A stretch of DNA of 46,454 nucleotides from Beijerinckiaceae bacterium (GCA_025459195.1 JALORF010000002.1:1-46454); one strand, 5' to 3'. Shown: positions 26,976-35,585, counted from the stretch's first letter. Program-made: numbers and translations. The notes: a model not told the origin generated them from the sequence alone.

Positions 26976-28196
26976 TCACCCCGCCCGCTTGATGCCGATG
27001 ACGTTGTGCAGCGTCGCATCCGCCGTCTTCATGAAGCGGGCGAGGTTGCGTGCAGCCTGACGGATGCGCTGCTCGTTCTCGACGATGGCGATGCGGATGA
27101 AGTCATCGCCATGCTCGCCAAAGCCGATGCCGGGGGCGACGGCCACTTCGGCCTTCTCGATCAGCAGTTTCGAGAATTCGAGGCTGCCGAGATGGCGGAA
27201 CTTTTCCGGGATCGGAACCCAGGCGAACATCGAGGCTTCCGGCACCGGCACGTCGATGCCGGCCTTGCCGAAGCTCTCGACCAGAGCATCGCGGCGGGTG
27301 CGGTAGATGGCGCGCATCTCGCGGATGCAGTCATCCGGGCCGTTCAGGGCCGCTGCGGCAGCGACCTGGATCGGCGTGTAGGCACCGTAGTCGAGATAGG
27401 ACTTGACTCGGGTGAGCGCAGCCAGCAGCCGCTCGTTGCCGACCGCAAAGCCCATGCGCCAGCCGGCCATGGAGAAGGTCTTGGACATGGAGGTGAATTC
27501 CACTGTCACGTCCATGGCGCCGGGAATCTGAAGCACCGAAGGCGGCGGATTGGCATCGTCGAAATACACTTCCGCATAGGCCAGATCGGAGAGCAGGATG
27601 ATCTCGTGCTTCTTGGCGAAGGCGACGAGATCTCGATAAAAATCGAGGCCGGCCACAAAGGCCGTCGGGTTCGAGGGATAGCAGACCACCAGCGCGATCG
27701 GCTTGGGCACCGAGTGCATGATGGCCCGCTCGGCCGCAGGGAAGAAATCGGGCGTCGGCTCAGCCGGCACGGAGCGGATCACGCCGCCCGCCATCAGGAA
27801 GCCGAAGGCGTGGATCGGATAGCTCGGGTTCGGCACCAGCACCACATCGCCCGGCCCGGTAATGGCTTGCGCCATGTTGGCGAAGCCTTCCTTCGAGCCC
27901 AGCGTCGCCACAACCTGCGTGTCGGGGTTGAGCTTCACGCCGAAGCGGCGCTCGTAGTAGCTGGCCTGGGCGCGGCGCAGGCCGGCAATGCCCTTGGATG
28001 AGGAATAGCGATCCGTGCGCGGCTTGCCGACGGTCTCGATCAGCTTGTCGAGCACATGCCGGGGGGCCGGCAGGTCGGGATTGCCCATGCCGAGATCCAC
28101 GATGTCCACGCCCTTGGCGCGCTCGGCGGCCTTGATCTTGTTGACCTGCTCGAACACATAGGGCGGCAGCCGCTTGATGCGATGGAAATCGGCCAT
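26976..28196 (-). CDS. Class I/II PLP-dependent aminotransferase (AlaC/DapL-like)
   Basis: 406-aa pyridoxal-phosphate aminotransferase. PLP-binding Lys239 sits in the motif SMSKTFSMAGWRMGF. The region VDLGMGNPDLPAP near 32-45 and YPSNPTA near 173 are family landmarks. It resembles alanine/pyruvate-type transaminases (AlaC) often annotated as LL-diaminopimelate aminotransferase; which one is not decided here. In related bacteria this gene lies just upstream of hom. Here a three-gene block interrupts the pair. AGGAGA is placed well for the ATG at 28196; a long leader with an inverted repeat lies upstream. Confidence 0.91.
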   Translation of the reverse strand: MADFHRIKRLPPYVFEQVNKIKAAERAKGVDIVDLGMGNPDLPAPRHVLDKLIETVGKPRTDRYSSSKGIAGLRRAQASYYERRFGVKLNPDTQVVATLGSKEGFANMAQAITGPGDVVLVPNPSYPIHAFGFLMAGGVIRSVPAEPTPDFFPAAERAIMHSVPKPIALVVCYPSNPTAFVAGLDFYRDLVAFAKKHEIILLSDLAYAEVYFDDANPPPSVLQIPGAMDVTVEFTSMSKTFSMAGWRMGFAVGNERLLAALTRVKSYLDYGAYTPIQVAAAAALNGPDDCIREMRAIYRTRRDALVESFGKAGIDVPVPEASMFAWVPIPEKFRHLGSLEFSKLLIEKAEVAVAPGIGFGEHGDDFIRIAIVENEQRIRQAARNLARFMKTADATLHNVIGIKRAG

Positions 28197-28250
28197 GTCG
28201 GGTCTCCTGAGGCCCGGCGCACGATGCTCTCGCGCGGGCCTGTCTGATTT

Positions 28251-28302
28251 GCATGAAATTGCTTTAGCATTGGTATCGCCCCCTGCGAACGCAATTTCAT
28301 GC
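28251..28302. promoter_or_regulatory. 12-bp inverted repeat in the leader of the aminotransferase gene
   Basis: GCATGAAATTGC (28251-28262) and GCAATTTCATGC (28291-28302) are perfect complements with 28 nt between, starting 54 nt upstream of the aminotransferase ATG. GGTTTTTT follows on the plus strand. Two readings are possible: a dimeric regulator's operator pair or a terminator/leader hairpin for the convergent flow from the lipoprotein gene. Confidence 0.5.
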
Positions 28303-28327
28303 GGTTTTTTGGGGCGGAGCAGCGTTT

Positions 28328-28678
28328 CTATTGCGGAATGACAGGGGGTCTGGCGGGCGCGGTTGCGCCGGCCTGCCGGGCCGCTGCGCCTTGCGCCTGC
28401 AGCCGCGCGCGGTCCGCTTCCAGCGCCTGTTCCATGGCGCGGAACTCGTCTGCCGTGCGGCGCGCCACGGGACGCGGCGGGGCGCTGACGCCAACCGCCA
28501 TGAACCCGGTGGGGGCGGACGCCCGCGAGGAGCGCACGAAATCGGCCGGCTCGCTGGGGCGTCCCGCCAGTCCGACGCCCTGGGCAGCATCGCGCACGGG
28601 GTTGGTTTCCGTGCAGCCGGCCAGCAGCGGCAGGGCCACGGCGACAACAACAAGCCGGCAAGAATTCATGCACATCAT
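28328..28678 (-). CDS. Small lipoprotein of unknown function
   Basis: 116 aa. Residues 1-22 form a lipoprotein signal ending in the lipobox LLAGC, so Cys22 is the likely lipidated residue. The mature part carries a possible coiled-coil stretch (ADEFRAMEQALEADRARLQAQ) and a Pro/Ala-rich tail. The start at 28678 is chosen because AGGA lies 6-7 nt before it (MMCMNSC); 28669 is an alternative. No known family identified. It is divergent from phaC with about 110 bp between starts. Confidence 0.68.
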   Translation of the reverse strand: MMCMNSCRLVVVAVALPLLAGCTETNPVRDAAQGVGLAGRPSEPADFVRSSRASAPTGFMAVGVSAPPRPVARRTADEFRAMEQALEADRARLQAQGAAARQAGATAPARPPVIPQ

Positions 28679-28786
28679 CCGTTTTCCTGACTGTGCCATA
28701 TGGTTCCGAAAGTGTTAATACTCCGAGAATTGCGGTGCGATGGTGGCAACAGCCTGACGATGCCGCAAACAGGGACGATAACGCCG

Positions 28787-30772
28787 ATGCCCAGGACGAC
28801 CCCGAGGCCAGACGATGGTGCCGAGACGCTCGATGCCGGCAAACCTGCCGTCGCGCCCGCCAAAAAACCGGCCAGCAAACAGGCAAAGCCAGCCGCTGAT
28901 GCTGCGGTGACAGCCGCTGCGCCGCCTGCTCCGGAGGTCAAGGACCGGGCTGCCGCGCAGGCTGCACCGGATGCATCCGCCGAAGGCCCTGCAAGCCCGC
29001 CAATGCCGGATTTCGAGGCCCTGTCGCGCAATGTCGCGCGCTTCGTCGAGGAGGCCGGCAAGGCCACCGCAGCGATGATGCGCCCCATCGAGCGCGGCGA
29101 GGCCAAGGGCGGGCTGGCCGACGAGGCTGGCGAGATGGTCAAGACCTTCGGGCAGGTTGCCGAGAAGGTGCTGTCCGACCCGCAGCGCGCCATCGAGGTG
29201 CAGGCGGCGCTGGCCACCAATTTCATGACGCTGTGGTCCGAGACCCTGAAGAAGATGCAGGGCGAGCCCTACACGCCGGTGGCGCAGCCGGACCCGAAGG
29301 ATGGCCGCTTTGCCGATGACGAATGGCAATCGAACCCGATGTTCGATTTCATCAAGCAGGCCTACCTGATCACCTCGCGCTGGGCAGACGCGGTGGTGGA
29401 CCGCGCCGATGGTGTGGATGACCACACCCGCGACAAGGCGAAATTCTACGTCAAGCAGCTTTCAGGCGCGCTGGCACCCTCCAATTTCCTGGCGACCAAT
29501 CCGGAACTGATCCGCGAGACGTTCCGGCAGAACGGCGACAACCTGGTGCGCGGCATGAAAATGCTGGCCGAGGATGTCGATGCCGGCAAGGGCGAACTCA
29601 AGGTCCGCATGACCGACACCGAACGCTTCGAGGTCGGTGTCAACATGGCGATCACGCCCGGAAAGGTCGTGTTCCGCAACGATCTGATCGAGTTGATCCA
29701 GTATGCGCCGACGACCGAAACGGTGCTGGCTCGGCCGCTGGTGATCGTGCCGCCATGGATCAACAAGTTCTACATCCTCGACCTCAACCAGGACAAATCC
29801 TTCATCCGCTGGTGCGTCAGCCAGGGGCTGACCGTGTTCTGCGTCTCGTGGGTCAATCCGGACGAGCGGCACCGGGACAAGGGCTTCGAGGCCTACATGA
29901 ACGAGGGCGTGCTGGCCGCAGTCGGCGCGGCCTGTGAGATCACCGGCCAGCCCGATGTCACGGCCATCGGCTACTGCGTCGGTGGCACGATGATGGCCGT
30001 GACGCTGGCCCACATGGCGGCTGTCGGCGACACGCGCATCTCCAGCGCCACGCTGTTCACCACCCAGGTCGATTTCGCCGATCCGGGCGAGCTCAAGGTC
30101 TTTGTCGACGAAGCGCAGATCAGCGCCATCGAGGAACAGATGAAGGTGCGCGGCTATCTCGATGGCGCGCGCATGGCCAATGCCTTCAACATGCTCAGGC
30201 CCAACGATCTGATCTGGGCCAACGTGGTCAATGTCTACCTCAAGGGCCAGTCACCCTTTCCGTTCGACCTGCTCTACTGGAACTCGGATTCGACCCGGAT
30301 GCCGGAGGCGAACCACTCCTTCTATCTGCGCAACTGCTATCTCCACAACAAGCTCTCCAAAGGCACGATGGAGGTGGCCGGGCGGCGGCTCGACCTTGGC
30401 AAGGTCACGGTGCCGATCTTCAACCTTGCTGCCCGCGAGGATCACATCGCGCCGGCCAAGTCGGTGTTCAACGGTTGCGCCCATTTTGGCGGGCCGGTCG
30501 ACTACGTGATGGCCGGATCTGGCCATATTGCCGGGGTGGTCAACCCGCCGGCCAAGCCGAAGTACCAGTTCTGGACCGGCGGCAAGCCGGAAGGACGCTT
30601 CGAGGACTGGGTGGCGCATGCCAGCGAGACGCCCGGCTCCTGGTGGCCCTACTGGCTGCAATGGATCACGAACCAGGCACCAGCCAGGGTGCCGGCGCGG
30701 GTCACGCTGGGCAGCCGGCAACACCCGCCCCTGTGCGATGCGCCCGGCACCTATGTGAAGATCAGGGCCTGA
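28787..30772 (+). CDS. phaC: Class I poly(3-hydroxyalkanoate) synthase
   Basis: Polymerises 3-hydroxyacyl-CoA into storage polyester on granules. The catalytic Cys397 lies in the lipase-box-like GYCVGG; Asp in REDHIAP and His in GSGHIAG complete the triad. The N-terminal domain (from about residue 70, PDFEALSRNVARFVEE) precedes the family core with FVNPPWINKFYILDL-like text (VPPWINKFYILDLNQ). About 661 aa from this start. The N-terminal 70 residues are Ala/Pro/Lys-rich and poorly conserved, so the start is uncertain: 28700 and 28760 are in frame, but 28700 would leave only about 20 bp to the divergent lipoprotein gene. No phaA, phaB or phasin gene adjoins it. Confidence 0.94.
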   Translation: MPRTTPRPDDGAETLDAGKPAVAPAKKPASKQAKPAADAAVTAAAPPAPEVKDRAAAQAAPDASAEGPASPPMPDFEALSRNVARFVEEAGKATAAMMRPIERGEAKGGLADEAGEMVKTFGQVAEKVLSDPQRAIEVQAALATNFMTLWSETLKKMQGEPYTPVAQPDPKDGRFADDEWQSNPMFDFIKQAYLITSRWADAVVDRADGVDDHTRDKAKFYVKQLSGALAPSNFLATNPELIRETFRQNGDNLVRGMKMLAEDVDAGKGELKVRMTDTERFEVGVNMAITPGKVVFRNDLIELIQYAPTTETVLARPLVIVPPWINKFYILDLNQDKSFIRWCVSQGLTVFCVSWVNPDERHRDKGFEAYMNEGVLAAVGAACEITGQPDVTAIGYCVGGTMMAVTLAHMAAVGDTRISSATLFTTQVDFADPGELKVFVDEAQISAIEEQMKVRGYLDGARMANAFNMLRPNDLIWANVVNVYLKGQSPFPFDLLYWNSDSTRMPEANHSFYLRNCYLHNKLSKGTMEVAGRRLDLGKVTVPIFNLAAREDHIAPAKSVFNGCAHFGGPVDYVMAGSGHIAGVVNPPAKPKYQFWTGGKPEGRFEDWVAHASETPGSWWPYWLQWITNQAPARVPARVTLGSRQHPPLCDAPGTYVKIRA

Positions 30773-30868
30773 GGCGTTTGCGATGACGGCCACGCTGTCA
30801 TCACGGACCTGAGCCGGGACCGCGCCCGGCATCGACCCCGTTCTTCCGTTGCGCCGGCTCTCGTCGAG

Positions 30869-30889
30869 GTCCCGGATCAGGTCCGGGAC
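30869..30889. repeat. REP-like palindrome 1
   Basis: GTCCCGGA (30869-30876) and TCCGGGAC (30882-30889) pair around TCAGG. Sequences of this form (dispersed GTCCCGGA...TCCGGGAC elements) are frequent in intergenic DNA of Hyphomicrobiales. It lies in the 266-bp gap after phaC. Confidence 0.5.
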
Positions 30890-30948
30890 GACGGCTGCGG
30901 TGACTTCCGTGGTCCGCCTCAGACAAGCGAGCCGTCTCGCATCCCATT

Positions 30949-30981
30949 ATCCTCATCCTGAGCCTGTCGAAGGATGAGGAT
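30949..30981. repeat. REP-like palindrome 2
   Basis: ATCCTCATCCT and AGGATGAGGAT are perfect 11-bp arms around an 11-nt loop containing GAGCCTGTCGA. This CCTCATCCTGAG...CGAAGGATGAGG type is a common dispersed intergenic palindrome in alphaproteobacteria. It follows element 1 by 59 bp, between the convergent phaC and DUF3088 genes, and may also act as a transcription barrier. Confidence 0.55.
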
Positions 30982-31038
30982 GGTGGGGATGGAGAGAAAG
31001 GGCCGATCCGATGGCTGGAGAGCCGGCCCCAACACACC

Positions 31039-31395
31039 TCAGAACAGCGAGCCGGTGCCGCTGCGCCCGACGCCGGGGGCCAGCAAGGCCAAGGTGTCAA
31101 GCAGCAGCTTCGTGTTCTCGGTGATGACGCGCCAGCCGTTGGCAACCGGTGCTTCGGCCGGGCCGATTGCAGGATCGAGCAGCAGACAGGGGCTGTCCTG
31201 AAAGCCTTCGCCAACAAGGGCGATGATGGCACTGCGCGGCCTCGGAAAGGCGACGTGGCGCACATCGATCGCAGCACGAAGCTGCGGATAGTAACCCAGC
31301 ACACCCTCGACCAGCGCGCAGTCCGGGCAATACCAGCCTTCGGGCCGGTCCGGCCGCGAGCCCGCGCTGATCAGGAACAGGATCGGCTGCTTCAA
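31039..31395 (-). CDS. DUF3088 family protein
   Basis: About 118 aa. The motif WYCPDCALVEGVLGYYPQL gives a CxxC in the region expected for a thioredoxin-like fold, and VRHVAFPRPRSAIIALVGE is the second family landmark, together matching DUF3088. Function unknown. The start is a TTG at 31395 with GGAG 6 nt upstream (KQPILFLISAG follows); 31434 is an alternative in-frame start. Preceded by the terminator of the FadL-type gene, so it needs its own promoter or read-through. Confidence 0.72.
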   Translation of the reverse strand: MKQPILFLISAGSRPDRPEGWYCPDCALVEGVLGYYPQLRAAIDVRHVAFPRPRSAIIALVGEGFQDSPCLLLDPAIGPAEAPVANGWRVITENTKLLLDTLALLAPGVGRSGTGSLF

Positions 31396-31437
31396 CACAC
31401 ACTCCGCAAGCTGCTTGTCGGCCAACGCCCTCAACAG

Positions 31438-31462
31438 AAAAGCCGACCCGAAGGCCGGCTTT
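31438..31462 (-). terminator. Intrinsic terminator of the FadL-type porin gene
   Basis: On the minus strand AAAGCCGGCC-TTCG-GGTCGGCTTTT forms a 10-bp stem (one G-U pair) closed by a UUCG tetraloop and followed by U residues. It starts 27 bp past the porin stop. Confidence 0.8.
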
Positions 31463-31488
31463 CCAGAACGATATCAGATCGTGAAGGC

Positions 31489-32841
31489 TCAGTAGCGGAC
31501 CGAGATTGGAGCCGACTTCGAGACAACCGACTGGGCCACTGTCGGATCATCCCAACGATAAGTCAGGCCAGCGGACACGACGTGGATCGAGGGGCTGGCG
31601 GTCGCGGTGAGCAGCAGACCACCGGGCGTCGGGGTCACGCCGTTGTAATTGATGCGGGCCTTGTTGACCGCGATGTAGGTGTAGCCGAGGTCGAACGTCA
31701 TCTTGTCGGTTGCCTTGTAGGACAGGCCGGCCGAGAGCCAGAGACGGTTGTTGTCGGAGATGAACACCGAGCGGGTGCGATCCGTGACGGCCGACCATTC
31801 GTAGGCCACACCGGCACGCAGCGTCAGAGCCTGCGAGTACTTGTACTCGACACCGCCAGAGACATACCAGCTGTCACGATAGTTGAAGCGGATAACGGCT
31901 GCGTTTGGCCCCACAAACAGCGGCACCCCGTTCGCATTGGTGACGGGAATCGCCTTCAGAGCGCTCCACTGCGTCCACTCGACACCGAGATGGCCCTGCC
32001 AGCGATCATTGAAGGTGTGGCTGATGCCGGCAACGACCGACGCCGGTGTCGGAAGATCGAGCTTGACGCGGGAGAAGCGGGTCCCGGCGAGAAGTGGCGC
32101 ACCCTGCGTTGCAGCCCAACCGCTGATCGTCTGGGTGATGGCCGAGCGATAGGCGATGCCGATCGTGGTGCCGGCAAACGGGGTCAACGTCACGCCGAGA
32201 CGGTAGCCGAAGTCATAGGAGTCGCCGCGAAGCTGCAGGTTCCCCGGCGCTGGCGCAACGGCCTGCTTCTGGTCAACCTGCATGTACTGCATCTGAATGG
32301 CGGCACCGACCGAGATCCAGTCATTGATCTTGTAGCCGACCGTCGGCGAAATGTTCACAGAACGGATCGTTGCAGAGCGACCGTAGTTTTGACCGGCCCA
32401 GATGCCATCCGATCCACCCGGCTTCGAGCGCAGGCCATAAGGAGCAGTGTTGGTCAAACCGATGAAGAGACGATCCGTCACCTGCCAGGAATTGTAGGAA
32501 GCGGGGATGAAGGCACCGTTGATGCCGAGGTTGTCCGACCCGCCGAGCGCTGTGACCGGAGCAATGTTTGTCGCAACATTGCCATACTTCGCGCTGGCAG
32601 CGAGATACGTGGCATTCCAGTTGCTCTGGCGGCCAGCGAACATGGTGATCGCGGCGGGGTTCCAGGCCATGGCGGCGAGGCCGATGCCGCCGGACGCCGC
32701 GCCGGCATAGGCCATGCCGAGGCCCTCGGCGCCCTGCCCCGAGCGAATGGCGAAGGAACTGGCCTGCGCGGCGCCGGCAGCGACGGCGAGGACGGCAGCA
32801 GAGGCTGTCAGGCTCAGGAGATTGCGGATCACGGAGGTCAT
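31489..32841 (-). CDS. Outer-membrane transport protein, FadL/OmpP1/TodX family
   Basis: 450-aa outer-membrane beta-barrel for hydrophobic substrates (long-chain fatty acids, aromatic hydrocarbons). A signal peptide spans residues 1-27 (ending GAAQAS). SFAIRSGQGAEGLGMAYAGAASGGIGLAAMAWNPAAIT is the FadL N-terminal plug signature, with the NPA motif. The C-terminus ends in an aromatic residue (SVRY), as needed for barrel assembly. AAGGGTGG precedes the ATG at 32841. Divergent from the FAH-family gene over a 414-bp region with repeated inverted half-sites; this pairing hints at aromatic compound use, but no direct evidence is present. Confidence 0.92.
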   Translation of the reverse strand: MTSVIRNLLSLTASAAVLAVAAGAAQASSFAIRSGQGAEGLGMAYAGAASGGIGLAAMAWNPAAITMFAGRQSNWNATYLAASAKYGNVATNIAPVTALGGSDNLGINGAFIPASYNSWQVTDRLFIGLTNTAPYGLRSKPGGSDGIWAGQNYGRSATIRSVNISPTVGYKINDWISVGAAIQMQYMQVDQKQAVAPAPGNLQLRGDSYDFGYRLGVTLTPFAGTTIGIAYRSAITQTISGWAATQGAPLLAGTRFSRVKLDLPTPASVVAGISHTFNDRWQGHLGVEWTQWSALKAIPVTNANGVPLFVGPNAAVIRFNYRDSWYVSGGVEYKYSQALTLRAGVAYEWSAVTDRTRSVFISDNNRLWLSAGLSYKATDKMTFDLGYTYIAVNKARINYNGVTPTPGGLLLTATASPSIHVVSAGLTYRWDDPTVAQSVVSKSAPISVRY

Positions 32842-33097
32842 CAAGTCCACCCTTGGTTTTTGCTTGGTGGCGACAAAGCGCCTTTTTCGTGGGTTTGTTT
32901 TGCCAACTTGCCCGGTTTTGCACAAGGGGCGGGCCAGAACGCCCCTCGACACGCGCCAAACCCGAAAATTCGCTGAAAACGGCTTGAAATCGCATCCCTT
33001 GCCGGCAGGCTGCGACGATTCCTTGCGAATTCCGATGGTTTATATCGAAACTATCGCCTGCCGCCCGGTCAATCGCGCTGCATCTGGTCGTGTCTGA

Positions 33098-33147
33098 ATG
33101 TTGCGCAAATGTGCAATTGCCCAACATCGTTGCAAATCGGCAACATT
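33098..33147. promoter_or_regulatory. Cluster of inverted ATGTTG/CAACAT half-sites
   Basis: ATGTTG (33098-33103) pairs with CAACAT (33122-33127), and a further GTTGC...GCAACAT unit lies at 33129-33146, with TTGCGCAA and GCAATTGC in between. The cluster lies between the divergent FadL porin (ATG 257 nt away) and FAH-family gene (ATG 109 nt away). It looks like a multi-site operator. The rest of the 414-bp gap is moderately AT-rich without another recognised signal. Confidence 0.45.
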
Positions 33148-33255
33148 CGCCGTGTGGAAATCGCATGGCTGAACCTCCCGGCGCATCGCGCGCTTGCGGT
33201 CCGGCGGCATTTTTGCCCTGATGCTCGCCGCAACCATCGGTCTGGGGAGAACACC

Positions 33256-34104
33256 ATGAAACTTGTGCGATTCGGGGCTGCGGGCAGGGAAAAGCCCGGC
33301 CTGGTCGATTCAGACGGCGTCATACGCGACCTGTCGGGTGTGATCGACGAGCTTGGTGGTGCGAGCCTCACCACAAAGGGGCTGGCGCGCCTGCGCAGGC
33401 TGAACCCGGCGAAACTGCCCAAGGTTTCATCACGCGTGCGGCTGGGATCATGTGTGCCGCAGCCGGGCAACTTCATCGCCATCGGGCTCAACTACGCGGA
33501 CCATGCTGCCGAGACCGGTGCTGCGATCCCGGCCGAGCCGATCATCTTCAACAAGGCGCCAAGCTGCATCAGCGGACCGAACGACGACGTGATCATCCCG
33601 CGCGGCTCGACCAAGACCGATTGGGAGGTGGAACTGGCCATCGTGATCGGCGATGGCGGCTCCTACATCGACGAGAAGGACGCGCTGGCGGCCATCGCCG
33701 GCTATTGCGTCTGCAATGATGTGTCCGAACGCGAATACCAGATGGAGCGCGGCGGCACCTGGACCAAGGGCAAGGGCTGCCCGACCTTCGGCCCGCTCGG
33801 CCCCTGGCTGGTCACCACGGACGAGGTGCCGGATGTGCAGAACCTCGGCATGTGGCTCGATGTTGATGGCAAGCGGGTCCAGAACGGGTCGACGAAAACC
33901 ATGATCTTCGATGTTCGGACCATCGTTTCCTACACCAGCCGCTTCATGCGCCTGATGCCGGGCGACGTCATCACCACCGGCACACCGCCGGGTGTCGGGA
34001 TTGGCATGAAGCCGCCGCGCTATCTGCATGGCGGCGAGATCGTGCGCCTCGGCATCGACGGGCTGGGCGTGCAGAAGCAACGTTTCGTGGCATATCCGGG
34101 GTAA
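33256..34104 (+). CDS. Fumarylacetoacetate hydrolase-family protein
   Basis: 282-aa cytoplasmic enzyme of the FAH superfamily (acylpyruvate hydrolases, oxaloacetate decarboxylases, 2-hydroxyhepta-2,4-diene-1,7-dioate isomerases). GLNYADHAAE at 77-86 is the family signature; metal ligands are Glu124 and Glu126 in WEVELAIVIG plus Asp155 in CNDVSERE. TWTKGKGCPTFGPLGPWLVT and TGTPPGVGIGMKP complete the fold. GGGGAG lies before the ATG. It cleaves or isomerises ring-cleavage products in related bacteria; exact substrate is not inferable. Confidence 0.92.
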   Translation: MKLVRFGAAGREKPGLVDSDGVIRDLSGVIDELGGASLTTKGLARLRRLNPAKLPKVSSRVRLGSCVPQPGNFIAIGLNYADHAAETGAAIPAEPIIFNKAPSCISGPNDDVIIPRGSTKTDWEVELAIVIGDGGSYIDEKDALAAIAGYCVCNDVSEREYQMERGGTWTKGKGCPTFGPLGPWLVTTDEVPDVQNLGMWLDVDGKRVQNGSTKTMIFDVRTIVSYTSRFMRLMPGDVITTGTPPGVGIGMKPPRYLHGGEIVRLGIDGLGVQKQRFVAYPG

Positions 34105-34233
34105 CATCGGCGTTTTCGTCATCGCAACCGAAGCGACGCGATCCAGCGCTGCGGCTTGCGGGCATGTCGGCTGCCAATGCAGAGCGCAACGGCGCGATGG
34201 CCGCGCTGCGCTCGCAAAGACAGGAGATGCAGG

Positions 34234-34617
34234 CTACCCGCGCACATCCGTGGTGAAGACCTTCTGCGCGATCTTCCAGCCATCTTTTGTCTTCACGAAG
34301 GACAGGATGTCCGTGAAGAAGCGCGGCGGGATGGCGCAGTTGAGCTTCACATGGGCGAGGTTGGCGCTGATCCGGTCGATGGTGAGGATCTGGTCATGGC
34401 GGCCAAGGCCGCTGGCCTTCGGTGCCGGGCGCTGCCGCACCGCAGCCAGCCAGGCATCGCGCGGGGTGATCACCACCTCGCCGTTGAGGCTCTGGGTCAG
34501 CGCCGAGGTCGGCAGGAAAACCGAGCCGAGCTTGTCGGCGTCGCCTTCGTAGAGCCCGTCGAGATAGGTCTGCGTGGCGGCGGCGATGGCGGCAACGTCG
34601 TCGTCGTTCGGGTTCAT
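34234..34617 (-). CDS. NTF2-like/lumazine-binding-type protein (nuclear transport factor 2 family)
   Basis: 127-aa cytoplasmic protein with the cone-shaped NTF2-like pattern: helix IAAATQTYLDGLYEGDADKLGSVF, then strands, ending FVKTKDGWKIAQKVFTTDV. Members include steroid isomerases and many proteins of unknown function. No catalytic residues are assigned. AGGAGA precedes the ATG at 34617. It follows argC by 29 bp on the same strand and is probably cotranscribed with it. Confidence 0.82.
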   Translation of the reverse strand: MNPNDDDVAAIAAATQTYLDGLYEGDADKLGSVFLPTSALTQSLNGEVVITPRDAWLAAVRQRPAPKASGLGRHDQILTIDRISANLAHVKLNCAIPPRFFTDILSFVKTKDGWKIAQKVFTTDVRG

Positions 34618-34646
34618 GTCCGGTCTCCTGTCCTGCTCCATCGACC

Positions 34647-35585
34647 TCAAAGCCCCAGCATCAGCATGATGTTCTGGACGGCTGCGCCCGACGCCCCCTT
34701 GCCAAGATTGTCGAGCCGCGCCACCAGCACAGCCTGACGGCGCGCTTCATTGCCGAAGACGCGCAGTTCCAGCAGGTTGCTGTCATTCAGCGCTTCGGGC
34801 TCGATCTTGCCACCTTCCGCCGCGACCTGATCGGCAGCGATCACCTTGACCCACGCGCTGCCGGCATAGGCACGCTCCAGCACGGCCTGAAGATCGGCCG
34901 CAGTGGGCCGGCCGGCGAGCATATCGAGGTGCAGCGGCACACTGACCAGCATGCCCTGCCGGAAGCGACCGACGGACGGCACGAAGACCGGCCGGCGTGT
35001 CAGGCCGGTGTGGTGCTGGATTTCCGGAACGTGCTTGTGCTCCAGCCCCAGTCCATACAGCTCGAAAGCCGGTGCGTTGTGCCCCTCATGGGCCTCGATC
35101 ATGGCCTTGCCGCCGCCGGAATAGCCCGACACCGCGTTGATCGTGACCGGATGGTCCGATGCCATCAGCCCTGCGGCCAGCAGCGGCCGGATCAGCGCAA
35201 TAGCGCCGGTGGGATAGCAGCCCGGGTTCGAGACCCGCCACGCCGCCGCTACCGCCTTGCCTTGGTCGGGCGACAGTTCCGGGAAGCCATAGGTCCAGCC
35301 CGCGGCGATGCGGTGCGCCGTGGAGGCATCGACGATGCGCGGGCCGCCCTCTGGCAGGCTGTCGGCCAGCGCCACAGTGTCCTTTGCCGCGCCGTCGGGC
35401 AGGCACAGCACCACCAGGTCGACGCCGCGCATCAATTCACGTTTGGCGTCCGCATCCTTGCGCTTGTCGGCGGCGATGCTGACCAGTTCGATGCCGGGCA
35501 TGGTGGCCAGGCGCTCGCGGATGCCGAGGCCGGTGGTGCCGGCTTCGCCGTCGATGAAGATGCGTGCAGGTGCGGACTTGGTCAT
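34647..35585 (-). CDS. argC: N-acetyl-gamma-glutamyl-phosphate reductase
   Basis: 312-aa enzyme reducing N-acetylglutamyl phosphate to the semialdehyde in arginine synthesis. N-terminal IFIDGEAGTTGLGIRERL is the type-2 (short) ArgC signature. Catalytic Cys123 lies in VSNPGCYPTGAIA. The later GYSGGGKAMI and PEIQHHTGL regions complete the active site. In alphaproteobacteria argC often lies near rpsI-rplM, and here these are about 0.9 kb upstream on the same strand. Between them are a small membrane protein gene and a terminator. Confidence 0.95.
   Translation of the reverse strand: MTKSAPARIFIDGEAGTTGLGIRERLATMPGIELVSIAADKRKDADAKRELMRGVDLVVLCLPDGAAKDTVALADSLPEGGPRIVDASTAHRIAAGWTYGFPELSPDQGKAVAAAWRVSNPGCYPTGAIALIRPLLAAGLMASDHPVTINAVSGYSGGGKAMIEAHEGHNAPAFELYGLGLEHKHVPEIQHHTGLTRRPVFVPSVGRFRQGMLVSVPLHLDMLAGRPTAADLQAVLERAYAGSAWVKVIAADQVAAEGGKIEPEALNDSNLLELRVFGNEARRQAVLVARLDNLGKGASGAAVQNIMLMLGL

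Noticed and set aside
28200-28886. A longer aminotransferase with a 230-residue N-terminal extension
   Set aside because: The extension runs antisense or out of frame through the lipoprotein gene and its leader, has no recognisable domain, and the true start at 28196 has a strong ribosome-binding site.
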